Shown: positions 1 through 8,591 of the stretch, piece by piece
Layout: every line of letters begins with the position of its first letter
Position numbering within the stretch: the first letter of the stretch is position 1
DNA from: Verrucomicrobia bacterium ADurb.Bin006
Lineage (GTDB): Bacteria > Verrucomicrobiota > Verrucomicrobiia > Limisphaerales > J093
Direction: 5' to 3'
NCBI GenBank assembly: GCA_002071485.1
Contig: MWFF01000036.1
Location: 1-53,284, forward strand
Length of the DNA stretch: 53,284 nt
The notes under the pieces: generated by a model
Databases searched by the model: none
Seen by the model: only the letters and a program-made list of their open reading frames with translations
Told to the model about the DNA's origin: nothing
Made by a program: the position numbers and the translations under genes

Positions 1-4
1 GTGA

Positions 5-1324
5 TCTCAGCTACCACGACTCCTACCACCATCACCCTCACTTGCTTCTCGATCTAAGTCCGACAGGCTGCTAGCCGCCCGTCGGTCCGATCAGTCTCCC
101 CTGACCGAGTGGCCTTATGGCAACACCATCACGCTCGAAGCCGGCAAGCGCTATTACATGATGATGGTCCATCACGATCCGAGTTGGGCTGGTGGCGACT
201 TCTTCGGGACGACCTACAAACTCGAGTCCGAACCCGACCCGGCCAACGGGACGGCGCCGACCCTGACTGGCAACGTTGTCGGCACGTACGTGCAGGCCCC
301 GCTGAAGCTCGAGATCACTCGACAGCCTCAGAGCGTGACGACGCATGGATGGGATCAGGCCGTCTTCACGGTGGACGCCACCACCGATGTTTCCTATCTG
401 CCGACATATCAGTGGCGACGCGATGGCACCCCGATCCCGGGAGCCACGGGCAAGACGTTCTCGCTGGTCACCAGCGTGACCGACAACGGCGCCAAGTTCG
501 ATTGCGTTGTCTCTTTGTTGGCGTACCCGAACCCGGTTGCCAGCGCCGCGGCGACGCTCACGGTGCTCGGCGACGCGGTCTTTGTGCCGGGCTCGCTCAA
601 GGAGGAGCGGTTCAACGGCACGACCCGCCAAGCGGTCGAGATCGGCAACGTCGGCGCGCCCGACTTCCTGGGGACGCTGACCTCCTTCTCGGCCGGGGTT
701 GACGTGGCCGACAACTTCACCCGGCGCGTCAGCGGGCTGTTCGTGCCGCAGACCTCAGGCAACTACGTCTTCTTCGTCTGCTCGGACGACGACAGCGACT
801 TGTTCATCAGCACGGACGATCAGCCTGCGAACAAGCGGTTGGTGGCCCAGGAACAAGGCTGGAGCGCCGCGTTGCAGTGGCACACCGCCCAAGGCGGGGA
901 GCCGACCATGAAACGTTCCGATCTTTGGTCGCCTGACGGAGGCGTGACCCTTCCTTGGGCGGCGGGCATCCCCCTCGAAGCGAACAAGCGTTACTACATC
1001 GAGGGTGTGCAGCATGAAGGGAGCGGCGGCGACAACTTCGCGGCGACCTTCATCGTCCAGTACGGCGCCGAGCCGGCCAACGGCGACGCAAGCGCCTTTG
1101 TGCCCGCGGTCATTGGCCGGATGGACGCGCCGGCCACCGATCAGCCCAAGATCACACGCATCGTCGAGAATGCTGACGGCACGATCACGGTGGAATGGAC
1201 CGGCGGCGGGACACTCCAGGCCGCGACGAGCATCGTGGGCCCGTGGCAGGATGTGACAGGCGCCAGCAGCCCGTACACGTTCACGCCGGAGGCGCCGATC
1301 ATGTTCGGTCGGATTCGGCGGTAG
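5..1324 (+). CDS. Secreted Ig/PA14-like repeat protein, 5' end missing
   Basis: The reading frame is open from base 5 to the stop at 1324, so the gene probably starts outside the window; the first in-frame ATG is at 158. The visible part opens with the tail of a PA14-like unit (TEWPYGNTITLEAGKRYY, about 105-157). It continues with an Ig-like unit (ITRQPQSV through QWRRDGTPIPGA) and a complete PA14-like unit containing FVPQTSGNYVFFVCSDDDSD and IPLEANKRYYIEGVQHEG, a close repeat of the first tail. The end (VEWTGGGTLQAA, GPWQDVTGASSPY, FGRIRR) is the C-terminal module seen in other secreted proteins of this window. It is probably a surface or secreted adhesive protein; substrate unknown. The first 60 or so bases encode no recognisable domain and may be a contig edge artefact. 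Confidence 0.7.
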   Translation, partial: SQLPRLLPPSPSLASRSKSDRLLAARRSDQSPLTEWPYGNTITLEAGKRYYMMMVHHDPSWAGGDFFGTTYKLESEPDPANGTAPTLTGNVVGTYVQAPLKLEITRQPQSVTTHGWDQAVFTVDATTDVSYLPTYQWRRDGTPIPGATGKTFSLVTSVTDNGAKFDCVVSLLAYPNPVASAAATLTVLGDAVFVPGSLKEERFNGTTRQAVEIGNVGAPDFLGTLTSFSAGVDVADNFTRRVSGLFVPQTSGNYVFFVCSDDDSDLFISTDDQPANKRLVAQEQGWSAALQWHTAQGGEPTMKRSDLWSPDGGVTLPWAAGIPLEANKRYYIEGVQHEGSGGDNFAATFIVQYGAEPANGDASAFVPAVIGRMDAPATDQPKITRIVENADGTITVEWTGGGTLQAATSIVGPWQDVTGASSPYTFTPEAPIMFGRIRR

Positions 1325-1345
1325 ATTCCCGAACAAGGACACACA

Positions 1346-1378
1346 AGAGACCGGGCTCGCGCCCGGTCTCTTTTTTTT
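1346..1378 (+). terminator. Rho-independent terminator
   Basis: A perfect 11-bp stem (AGAGACCGGGC at 1346-1356 pairing with 1361-1371) with a TCGC loop runs directly into eight T residues (1371-1378). It lies 22 bases after the stop codon at 1324 and should end transcription of the Ig/PA14 gene. Confidence 0.93.
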
Positions 1379-1504
1379 ACCCTTGCAGGAGGGTGGATTG
1401 CCGCCTAATCGCTTTCCGTGACCCTAGGCATGGAAAACAGCGCTGTACCGTCGCGGTTCAAAACGCGCCGCCGCTTCAAGCGTGTTTGGCGAAGTGGCGA
1501 AGTT

Positions 1505-1535
1505 TCTGGAGTGCGGCGGTTTGCCGCCGCTTTGG
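1505..1535. repeat. REP-like GC palindrome
   Basis: GCGGCGG (1513-1519), loop TTTG, CCGCCGC (1524-1530) form a perfect 7-bp hairpin inside the context TCTGGAGTGCGGCGG...CGCTTTGG. Hairpins of this style are recurrent intergenic elements in verrucomicrobial genomes as I remember them; copy number in this genome cannot be judged from the window. Confidence 0.5.
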
Positions 1536-1608
1536 GTTTCCGCGCTCCACGCGTATTCAGCAGATGAATGTCAACGCTCCCCATGCACTGTGTGCGCAAA
1601 CCGTTGGT

Positions 1609-1668
1609 ACGTTCAACGTTCAACGTTCACCTGAGCAGTTCGTTGGACGTTGGATTTTGAACGTTGCA
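1609..1668. repeat. Heptamer (CAACGTT) hairpin element, intergenic copy
   Basis: Tandem CAACGTT heptamers (1614-1620, 1621-1627, preceded by ACGTT) are followed about 15 bases later by the opposite-strand version (GGACGTTGG and GAACGTTG, 1645-1666). A long imperfect hairpin results. It sits just upstream of the FG-GAP gene at 1683. The same heptamer block occurs inside that gene at 4343-4374. Confidence 0.7.
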
Positions 1669-1682
1669 CTGGGCAGCCCACG

Positions 1683-4600
1683 ATGACCAGACCGCCTTCG
1701 ATCAACCTGGCAGGGCTTATGGGCGCGCTGCTTTGTGTCGTGTGCCACTCGGTCGAGGTTCCTCCCTTGCCCCCCTGGCAAGACGTGGCCGGCTATCGCG
1801 TTCGTCCGGTGGTCCAGCCTCCTGGGAAGCGTCCCGGCTTCACGCTGCTCTCCCCGGCGCAGTCGGGTGTGACCTTCACAAACGTGTTGACGCCCACGCG
1901 GGCCGCGGAAAACCAAATCCGGCTCAACGGGTCGGGTGTTGCGTTGGGCGATGCGGATGGCGACGGATGGTGCGACGTCTATTTGTGCGGGCTCGAGAAC
2001 GAGAACGCCCTCTATCGCAACCTTGGCAACGGTTGTTTCACCAATATCACGGCATTGGCGGGCGTTGCGTGCGGGGGGCAGTATTCGAGCGGGGCAGTGT
2101 TTGCCGACGTGGATGGCGACGGCGACCTGGATTTGCTCGTCAACGGTGTCGGCACAGGCACGCGCTTGTTTCTCAACGGGGGCCGGGCGGTCTTCGCCGA
2201 ACAGCCGGAGGCCGGTTTGGCGCGCACGTATGGCGCCACGACCGCGGCTCTGGCCGATGCGGATGGCGACGGGGGCCTTGACCTGTACGTGGCCAACTAC
2301 CGGACCACGACCGTGCGGTCGACGGGTTTTGTTGTTCTCAACGTGGGCGGTCGCCGGATGATCCGCCCGCAGGATCGCGATCGGCTCGAACTCACCCCGG
2401 AGGGCCGTGTGCTCGAGCATGGGGAGCCCCATTTCTTTTACCGGAACGACGGCGGCGGGCGCTTCAGCATCGCATCGTGGACCGACGGGTCTTTTCTCGA
2501 CGAAGATGGCCGGCCTCTCGAGAGGGCGCCGCGCGATTGGGGCTTGTCGGCCATGTTCCGGGACCTGAACGGGGACGGCGCGCCCGACTTGTATGTCTGC
2601 AACGATTTCCACTCGAACGACAAGATTTGGATCAACGATGGCCGCGGCCGTTTCCGGCTCATCGACCGGCTGGCCATCCGCAACTCCGCCACCTTCTCGA
2701 TGGCAGCCGACTTCGCCGATGTGAACCGGGACGGTCACGATGACATCCTGGTGTCCGACATGATGAGCCGGCAGCATGGGCGGCGCCTGATGCAGGATGC
2801 CGGCATGGATTCCTATTCCGTGCGGGTCGGTGTGTTCGACGACCGGCAGCAATTCGACCGCACCGTGCTGCAGCTCAATCGCGGCGACGGCACCTACGCG
2901 GAGATGGCCTACTACGCGGGTGTGCCGGCATCGGAATGGACGTGGTCGGTTGTCTTTCTCGATGTGGATTTGGACGGGTTCGAGGACATCCTTTGCACGA
3001 CGGGGCACATGTTCGACACACAGGATCTCGATGCCCAGGCGATGATTGCCGCCAGGGGCCCCTGGCCTCGGGAGCGCGTCCCCGAGAAGCTCCTGCTGCT
3101 GCCGCCGTTGCATCAGGCCAACCTCATCTTCCGCAACCTCGGATCTCTCCGATTTGCCGAAGCCGGACGGGATTGGGGCTTCGATCAGGTGGGCGTGTCG
3201 CAGGGGATTGCGCTGGCGGACCTGGACAACGACGACGATCTCGATGCCGTGGTGAACAACCTCAACGGCGCCGCCGGGCTGTACCGGAACGACACGACCG
3301 CGCCGCGTGTCAGTGTGCGCTTGCGCGGCCTGCCGCCCAACACGCGGGGGGTGGGCGCGAAACTGCGGCTTCACGGCGGCGCCGTTCCGCTTCAATCCCA
3401 GGAAGTGATTTGCGGCGGACGGTATCTTTCGGGCGACGACGGATCGCGGACATTCGCCGCGGGCCAGCCTACCAATCGGATGCGGCTCGAAGTGATCTGG
3501 CGCAGCGGGCGTCGGAGTGTCATCGACGGCGTGCGCGCGGACTCGTGCTACGAGGTGTTCGAGCCGGCGGACGCCCCCGTGGCGGCCCGGCTGGGGGCAA
3601 ATCCGGAACGGCCTTTATTCGAGGATGTGTCGAGTCGCCTCGGCCATCGGCATGTCGAGACTCCCTTCGACGATTTTGCGCGCCAGAAATTGTTGCCGAA
3701 TCGGCTCAGTCAGCTCGGGCCTGGCGTGGCCTGGCACGATCTCGATGGAGACGGGTGGGAGGATTTGATCGTGGGCGCAGGCAAGGGCGGCAAGCTGGCG
3801 ATGTTCCGCAACAACGGACAGGGCGGATTCAGTCGTCAGGAAGTCCCGCCGGGCGACCCAACCGCGTCGAGGGATCAGACGGGCGTGGTCGGTTGGCGCG
3901 CGGGCGAGGCCGCGCGTCTGGTTGTGGGCCACGCCCATTACGAGGACGGAGAGAGCGCCGCCGGCGGCAGTGCGGTCACGGTGTTGGACATGGCCGGCCG
4001 CGGTCCCGCGGAAGGCCTTCCCGCGGACGAATCGAGTGTCGGTCCCCTTGCCCTCGCCGACTACGATGGCGACGGCGAACTCGATCTTTTCGTGGGTGGC
4101 CGCGTGATTCCCGGACGCTATCCTCTCGCGGCGTCGTCCCGTCTTTACCAGGGCAAGGGCGGACGGTTCACGTTGGACGCGGCGCAGACGGCCCTCCTGC
4201 ATCACGTGGGGTTGGTGAGCGGGGCGGTTTGGAGCGATCTGGATGGGGACGGCTGGCCCGATCTGGCCCTGGCGTGCGAGTGGGGGCCGGTGCGCGTCCT
4301 CCTCAACGATCGCGGACGGCTCCGCGTGTGGGATGTGGCGGTGAACGTCCAACGTTCAACGTTCAACGTTCAACATAGAACCGGCAGTGAGGCGTTCCCG
4401 AACAACCCGCATCCAACAACGCTCAACGAAATGACAGGCTGGTGGAACGGGATCACTGCCGGCGACCTGGACGGTGACGGGCGTCTGGACCTGATCGTGT
4501 CGAACTGGGGTCTGAACACGAAGTACCGGGCGAGTCCTGACAGCCCGCGCCGGCTCTACTACGGCGACTTCACCGGGAGCGGCGGGGTCGATCTCATCGA

Positions 4601-5456
4601 GGCGTTCTTTGATCCCGGACGGCGGCAGGATGTTCCCGAGCGGGACCGCGATGCTGTCGCTGCCATGATGCCGGCGTTGAATGCTCGGTTGCCGACGCAT
4701 CTCGACTATGGCCGCGCCACCGTGGCCGAGATTCTCGGCGAGGCCGCCGGACGCGCGGCTCGAGTGGAAGCGACCGAGTTGGCCTCGATGGTATTCTACA
4801 ATCGAGGCGATCAGTTCGAGGCCAAGGCCCTCCCGTTCGAGGCCCAGTTGGCCCCCGCCTTTGGCGTCGCGGTGGACGACTGCGACGGCGATGGCCTCGA
4901 TGATGTTTTCCTGGCGCAGAATTTCTTTGCCATGCAGTCCAAGACAAGCCGCGCCGATGCCGGGTGCGGACTTTGGCTTCGGGGCGATGCCCAGGCGGGT
5001 CTTGTCGCCGTGCCGGGCCAGGAATCGGGGATCAAGGTCTACGGCGAACAACGCGGCTGCGCTTTGACGGACTGCGACGCGGACGGCCGGGTCGATCTTG
5101 TCGTCGCGCAGAATGCAGGCGAAACGAAGCTGTATCGAAACGTCCGCGCCCGCCCCGGCCTGCGCGTCCGCCTCGACGGCCCCTTGGGCAATCCCACCGG
5201 GGTCGGGGCGGTCGTCCGACTGGGAACGGGCGGTCGTTGGGGGCCGGCGCGGGAGATGCATGCCGGGTCGGGCTACTGGTCGCAGGACGGTGCGGTGCAG
5301 GTGATGGCTTCACCTCGAACGTTCGGGACCATGCCGGCCCAGATCAAGGTGCGGTGGCCGGGCGGGCGCGAGACGGTGTCCACCATTCCCCCCGATGTGC
5401 GGCAAATCGAGGTTGGACTGGATGGCCGTCTCCGAGTGCGGGCTGTTGGACGCTGA
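1683..5456 (+). CDS. Secreted FG-GAP/ASPIC-UnbV (CRTAC1-like) repeat protein
   Basis: A protein of 1257 residues. The start at 1683 (MTRPPSINLAG) gives a plausible export signal (LAGLMGALLCVVCHS) and avoids translating the heptamer element upstream; an in-frame TTG at 1650 is the alternative. The body is a series of calcium-binding FG-GAP/VCBS repeats (ADGDGWCDVYLCG, FADVDGDGDLDLLVNG, FRDLNGDGAPDLYVCN, LADLDNDDDLDAVVNN). It has two lobes, each closed by an ASPIC/UnbV-type domain: GVGAKLRLHGG...GRYLSGDDG around residues 560-640, and GVGAVVRLGTGG...GSGYWSQDG at the C-terminus. The family folds as beta-propellers and is secreted; substrates are generally unknown. Residues around 887-913 (NVQRSTFNVQHRTG and what follows) are an in-frame repeat insertion between a propeller strand and the next Asp-rich loop. 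Confidence 0.88.
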   Translation: MTRPPSINLAGLMGALLCVVCHSVEVPPLPPWQDVAGYRVRPVVQPPGKRPGFTLLSPAQSGVTFTNVLTPTRAAENQIRLNGSGVALGDADGDGWCDVYLCGLENENALYRNLGNGCFTNITALAGVACGGQYSSGAVFADVDGDGDLDLLVNGVGTGTRLFLNGGRAVFAEQPEAGLARTYGATTAALADADGDGGLDLYVANYRTTTVRSTGFVVLNVGGRRMIRPQDRDRLELTPEGRVLEHGEPHFFYRNDGGGRFSIASWTDGSFLDEDGRPLERAPRDWGLSAMFRDLNGDGAPDLYVCNDFHSNDKIWINDGRGRFRLIDRLAIRNSATFSMAADFADVNRDGHDDILVSDMMSRQHGRRLMQDAGMDSYSVRVGVFDDRQQFDRTVLQLNRGDGTYAEMAYYAGVPASEWTWSVVFLDVDLDGFEDILCTTGHMFDTQDLDAQAMIAARGPWPRERVPEKLLLLPPLHQANLIFRNLGSLRFAEAGRDWGFDQVGVSQGIALADLDNDDDLDAVVNNLNGAAGLYRNDTTAPRVSVRLRGLPPNTRGVGAKLRLHGGAVPLQSQEVICGGRYLSGDDGSRTFAAGQPTNRMRLEVIWRSGRRSVIDGVRADSCYEVFEPADAPVAARLGANPERPLFEDVSSRLGHRHVETPFDDFARQKLLPNRLSQLGPGVAWHDLDGDGWEDLIVGAGKGGKLAMFRNNGQGGFSRQEVPPGDPTASRDQTGVVGWRAGEAARLVVGHAHYEDGESAAGGSAVTVLDMAGRGPAEGLPADESSVGPLALADYDGDGELDLFVGGRVIPGRYPLAASSRLYQGKGGRFTLDAAQTALLHHVGLVSGAVWSDLDGDGWPDLALACEWGPVRVLLNDRGRLRVWDVAVNVQRSTFNVQHRTGSEAFPNNPHPTTLNEMTGWWNGITAGDLDGDGRLDLIVSNWGLNTKYRASPDSPRRLYYGDFTGSGGVDLIEAFFDPGRRQDVPERDRDAVAAMMPALNARLPTHLDYGRATVAEILGEAAGRAARVEATELASMVFYNRGDQFEAKALPFEAQLAPAFGVAVDDCDGDGLDDVFLAQNFFAMQSKTSRADAGCGLWLRGDAQAGLVAVPGQESGIKVYGEQRGCALTDCDADGRVDLVVAQNAGETKLYRNVRARPGLRVRLDGPLGNPTGVGAVVRLGTGGRWGPAREMHAGSGYWSQDGAVQVMASPRTFGTMPAQIKVRWPGGRETVSTIPPDVRQIEVGLDGRLRVRAVGR
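4343..4374 (+). repeat. Heptamer repeat inserted in a coding frame
   Basis: GAACGTC followed by three perfect CAACGTT heptamers and CAAC lies inside the FG-GAP gene. It is read as NVQRSTFNVQ. The flanking 45 or so bases, up to TLNEMTGWW, also lack the propeller repeat pattern. The insertion keeps the frame open and falls in a loop between repeats. Confidence 0.75.
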
Positions 5457-5462
5457 AGTCCG

Positions 5463-5570
5463 GCAGAAAGGCGAAGCTGCGGAGATGGCGATCGGCTCGA
5501 CATCAATATCATGTGTGTGGTGACGTCGAAGCCGGCAATCCGGCAGCCAATCTCCGCGTCCCAAGCGGCA
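5463..5570 (-). pseudogene. Fragment of an HNH-endonuclease N-terminal domain
   Basis: Read on the minus strand this gives AGFDVTTHMILMSSRSPSPQ, which matches AGFDVTKHMISMSGRSPSLQ of the intact HNH gene (6394-7398). DNA similarity is visible over about 58 bases (5479-5537 against roughly 7051-7108). Upstream the match weakens (AWDAEIGCRI against GWSEENRLF). Both ends are lost, so this is a decayed piece of a paralogue or a partial duplication. Confidence 0.65.
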
Positions 5571-5651
5571 TCGGTCTCGGTGCAGCAATCGGGCTCCTCG
5601 CTGCTTCGACAGTCCTGCCCAGGGACCACGGAGCCGCCAGAGTTCGTCTCT

Positions 5652-5799
5652 GCCATTCGTGTGATTCGTGGTTCTCCTTTCCCCCCAGGAACTGGACCAC
5701 GAATGACACGAATGACACGAATCCAAAGCAACCCGCAAACGGTTTGTGGCCGTCGGCACGGCGGTCTGGTGCGAGGGGATTCTGATCATCGGTCCGTGA
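5652..5799 (+). repeat. Hairpin module copy 1 with coding remnant
   Basis: The left arm CCATTCGTGTGATTCGTGG (5653-5671) pairs with the right arm (5697-5724), which is built of the nonamer GACACGAAT in tandem. It is followed at 5746-5799 by a short open stretch reading VAVGTAVWCEGILIIGP and a stop. The same order of parts recurs at 5952-6140. Confidence 0.6.
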
Positions 5800-5951
5800 C
5801 CACTTGCCGCCGAACGACCAGGTGAGGCACGGCGACCCCAGACACCACGGACGTCACCGGGTCCAGCCATCAAAGCCAGTGGCTGGGTCGCCGTTGCCTC
5901 CACCGTCTGATTCGCCCTTTCCGGCCCAACGTCCCGTCCCCGGCGCCCCGC

Positions 5952-6140
5952 CCATCCGTGAAATCCGTGTAATCGGTGGCCCAAGAACAAGCCAAGAACA
6001 AGCCAAGAATGAGCCACGGATCACACGGATCACACGGATAAGGGGAACACTGCCGACTGCTCGTGGTTGTCCGTCCGGCGGTCTGGTGGCAACTCGTTCT
6101 GCTGATCGGCGGTGCCGAGGCTGGCTCGGGCGACAAGTAA
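5952..6140 (+). repeat. Hairpin module copy 2 with coding remnant
   Basis: The left arm (CCATCCGTGAAATCCGTG, 5952-5969, continuing to 5979) pairs with the right arm (6014-6039), built of the nonamer CACGGATCA. The loop contains an 11-base tandem repeat (CCAAGAACAAG, about 2.7 copies, 5981-6013). At 6063-6140 follows a hydrophobic remnant reading VVVRPAVWWQLVLLIGG, then AEAGSGDK and a stop, similar to the copy 1 remnant. Confidence 0.6.
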
Positions 6141-6393
6141 TGGACATCCGAAGTGACGCAATCTTTTGCATCACGTTGGGAGGCTATGCTTGCCAAGCGG
6201 CTTGGCAAGAGCGATTTGCAGCCGCGAGGCACTTCGGCTCGAGCACGACTCATTGCGCACCGGGGAGACGTACGTCGGTCGGGTGGATCAAACGCTTCAT
6301 CTTCTTTTCTCTTTGAAAGAAGTATCATGCCGCAAAGGCCGCCAGGCATTGCACAGTTTGGTTGCGGCTTTGCCTCGCTGCCAAGTATGCGGG

Positions 6394-7398
6394 TTAGGCG
6401 ACGGACCGTTCTGGCCAACCGCGAAGGACTTGGCCAAAGGTCAGATAATCGGGATCGGGGTAGAGTTCTCGCCGTGCGGGCAGGATGATCTGGTCGCGCA
6501 GCGTAGTCTTGAACAATTCGATGCCCCCGTCCCAGCCGAGTGACCTGAGTTGTCCGAGGCGTCGCTGGTTCATTGTCACAGAGTAGTCCGGCCGGATGCC
6601 CAGAAGTCCCTGGTCAAAAGCCCGGTGGTGGATCGCGCTTAGGCAAATGCCGTTCTTGATCTCGTCGGTGCCGCGCTCGTGCTCGACCGGGATGATGTGC
6701 GCAGCTTCGAGTAGGTCCAACTGAATCCCGCTCATCGCGCATCGGTAATCATAGGCGACCAGAATGCTTCTTCGGAACCGCTGATCGCGAACTTTGCGCT
6801 GAATCTGCTGGAGAACCGTTCGCCGGGGACTCGGTGGAATGTCGCGAATCGCCTCCGCCGTAGGTTCCTCGGCGAGTTGTCGCAGGACCGCCAAGTCCTC
6901 CGGTTGGCCCGCTGTCCGGTGCAGGTTGTGCAGTTCGTGAACGTACGTGCAGAAGAAATCAGGACGAAAGGCGATTGCGATTTCCTCATTGCCTCGCGGT
7001 TGCACACTGAATCCACTTGCAGCGGCAGCGGCCAGGGTTTCGCGACGAATCTGCAGAGACGGTGACCGGCCCGACATCGATATCATGTGCTTGGTGACAT
7101 CGAAGCCGGCGAACAAGCGGTTCTCTTCACTCCATCCGAGCACCAATGTCTTCGCGCCCTCCTCGATCTTAAACCTCTCCACGCCGGTCACTTGGATTCG
7201 CAGCTCGTTCGGATCCCTTGGGTAGCCGCCATGAGTCAGATTCCAACTGTAACAGAGCACTCTCTCACGTGTCTCGCCTCGGGAGACAGCCAAGCGGAAG
7301 GGGTGGGAGTCGGACAGGATTATGCAGTTCCACCCAGAGGCACGAATGGCTTCAAGAACGCGGGTGAGTATCGCGCGTTTGGGGATACGGCTCGGCAT
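6394..7398 (-). CDS. HNH restriction endonuclease (methylase-associated)
   Basis: A 334-residue protein 17 bases downstream of the methyltransferase gene on the same strand, which suggests the nuclease half of a restriction-modification system. The C-terminal third is an HNH_2-type nuclease: RRSILVAYDYRCAMSG, then AAHIIPVEH (His234), NGICLSAIHHRAFD (Asn249, His258) and GLLGI. Such nucleases use a beta-beta-alpha metal site to cut DNA. The N-terminal about 155 residues (LRIQVTGVERF, LVLGWSEENRLFAGFDVTKH, SLQIRRETL) resemble the methylase-associated X1 type of domain often fused to HNH nucleases; I recall this family but could not check it. Target sequence unknown. A decayed piece of the same N-terminal domain lies at 5463-5570. 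The gene appears intact. Confidence 0.82.
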   Translation of the reverse strand: MPSRIPKRAILTRVLEAIRASGWNCIILSDSHPFRLAVSRGETRERVLCYSWNLTHGGYPRDPNELRIQVTGVERFKIEEGAKTLVLGWSEENRLFAGFDVTKHMISMSGRSPSLQIRRETLAAAAASGFSVQPRGNEEIAIAFRPDFFCTYVHELHNLHRTAGQPEDLAVLRQLAEEPTAEAIRDIPPSPRRTVLQQIQRKVRDQRFRRSILVAYDYRCAMSGIQLDLLEAAHIIPVEHERGTDEIKNGICLSAIHHRAFDQGLLGIRPDYSVTMNQRRLGQLRSLGWDGGIELFKTTLRDQIILPARRELYPDPDYLTFGQVLRGWPERSVA

Positions 7399-7415
7399 AG
7401 TTCTGACGAGTGTCG

Positions 7416-8591
7416 TTATTCAGCACGCCGCTTGCGGCGCCTCGCTGGCTCCAACAGCGTCATCTGATTCGGACGATTGGCGGGGGCATGGACCAACTCC
7501 CGATTAGGGCACGATCTGGGAGCGGGGCGCTTCGCACCGCCGTCTGCCGGCAGAGGCTCGAGGTTCATTTGATTCCTGACAAGATTGGGCTTGAACGCTT
7601 TGTAGAAAGAGTCATTGGCATTGGCGGTGTCAGGCGTCAATTCATACCGAACGCGCGGCGGATGCTGGAACCGCCCTAACGCACCTTTGAGGTAGGCTTC
7701 GACCATGTCGCAGCAAATCCACTGACGTAGCGTCCGCTCAGCCGCTTCGCCGGTGGCGCAACTGCCTCCAAACGGGTCAACAACAAGATCATCTTCATCC
7801 GTCAACATCCTGATAAAAAACTCGGGGATCTCCACTGGGAATCTAGCTGGGTGGGGCTTGAGACTCTGCTCGACGCAATAGCGGATGTAAGTGGAGTTGC
7901 TTTCCGTGTGAGCCAGCGCGATCAGGTTGGGAGGAATCGCTGCCCCGTTATTGGTTCCGAATTTGTCTGAAATGTCGTGCCCTGAGGGTCGCAAACGTGG
8001 TGTATATCCCTTCTCCAGCAAGACCTTCATGCTGTCGGAATAGGGTTGAAGTACCCGGCGGTTGCTGGCTTTCGGCCACGGTGTGGGGGAAAGCCACCAA
8101 ATGCAATCGATGGCATCTTTGACCCGGATTCGGCGCACGGTCACCCATTCTGCCGGAGTTGGAAGACGCGCCGGATTCCACCAGAAGAACTCTTGCGCCA
8201 AGTGAAAGCCGAACTCCCGGCACAGCATGAGGAGTAGTTCATAATGGTAGAGGCTCCGCGTTGGTTGTCCTGGAATCCAGGAACCGCCAATGTCAATCAC
8301 CAGCGAGCCTTGCGCTTTGAGGGCGCGGTGGAAGGCGGCGGCGAAAGGTTTGAACCACTCCAGGTATTCGTGGGCATCCGCGTTCCCGTAGTCCTTCTTC
8401 CGAACAAGTCCGAAAGGAGGACTGGTCATGATGAGGTCGATTGAGCCGTCTGGGATTTCGTTGCGGAACAGTGTCAGCGAGTCACCGAGGAACATCCGCC
8501 CGCACTCGGTCGAGTGGAAGAGCCTCGCCTCCTGGTTCACTTGGTGTGGCTGGTTTCTGAGTGCTGAATTTGCCATCTTCTGGCACTCCAT
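7416..8591 (-). CDS. Site-specific DNA methyltransferase (beta class, N4/N6)
   Basis: A 391-residue methyltransferase. The catalytic motif IV TSPPFG (residues 56-61) precedes the SAM-binding motif DPFGGSCATGEAAE (272-285). That is the order of beta-class enzymes, and TSPP favours N4-cytosine methylation. LFLGDSL-like and IDIGGSW segments and a central variable stretch (about 105-250) provide the target recognition. It is transcribed ahead of the HNH endonuclease gene, so host DNA would be protected before the nuclease is made. The start ATG at 8591 is followed by MECQKMANSALRN; a second ATG five codons in (MANS) is possible. The last 50 residues are basic and low in complexity. Confidence 0.88.
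   Translation of the reverse strand: MECQKMANSALRNQPHQVNQEARLFHSTECGRMFLGDSLTLFRNEIPDGSIDLIMTSPPFGLVRKKDYGNADAHEYLEWFKPFAAAFHRALKAQGSLVIDIGGSWIPGQPTRSLYHYELLLMLCREFGFHLAQEFFWWNPARLPTPAEWVTVRRIRVKDAIDCIWWLSPTPWPKASNRRVLQPYSDSMKVLLEKGYTPRLRPSGHDISDKFGTNNGAAIPPNLIALAHTESNSTYIRYCVEQSLKPHPARFPVEIPEFFIRMLTDEDDLVVDPFGGSCATGEAAERTLRQWICCDMVEAYLKGALGRFQHPPRVRYELTPDTANANDSFYKAFKPNLVRNQMNLEPLPADGGAKRPAPRSCPNRELVHAPANRPNQMTLLEPARRRKRRAE

Larger units (their letters stand above)
1379..1682. other. Intergenic stretch with two repeat elements
   Basis: No gene is supported here. The stretch holds a GC-rich palindrome (1513-1530) and a heptamer hairpin element (1609-1668), described separately. The short open frames across it have no recognisable protein content. 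The promoter of the downstream FG-GAP gene should lie here, but I see no convincing -35/-10 pair. Confidence 0.6.
5457..6393. other. Gene graveyard with duplicated hairpin modules
   Basis: No intact gene is supported over these 937 bases. They contain a minus-strand fragment related to the HNH endonuclease gene (5463-5570) and two parallel modules. Each module is an inverted tandem-repeat hairpin followed by a short hydrophobic coding remnant ending in a stop (5652-5799 and 5952-6140). The rest, including 6141-6393, shows nothing I can assign. Confidence 0.6.

Noticed and set aside
1..60. Possible CRISPR or low-complexity repeat at the left edge (CTACCACGACTCCTACCACC)
   Set aside because: Too short and irregular; no spacer-repeat periodicity anywhere in the window. 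More likely a contig-end artefact.
1620..3395. 591-codon minus-strand open frame opposite the FG-GAP gene
   Set aside because: Antisense of Asp-rich repeats; the plus-strand frame has family motifs throughout.
5310..6418. Several open frames with residues like VIRVIRG or SCHSCHSW
   Set aside because: They are translations of the tandem nonamer hairpins, not genes.
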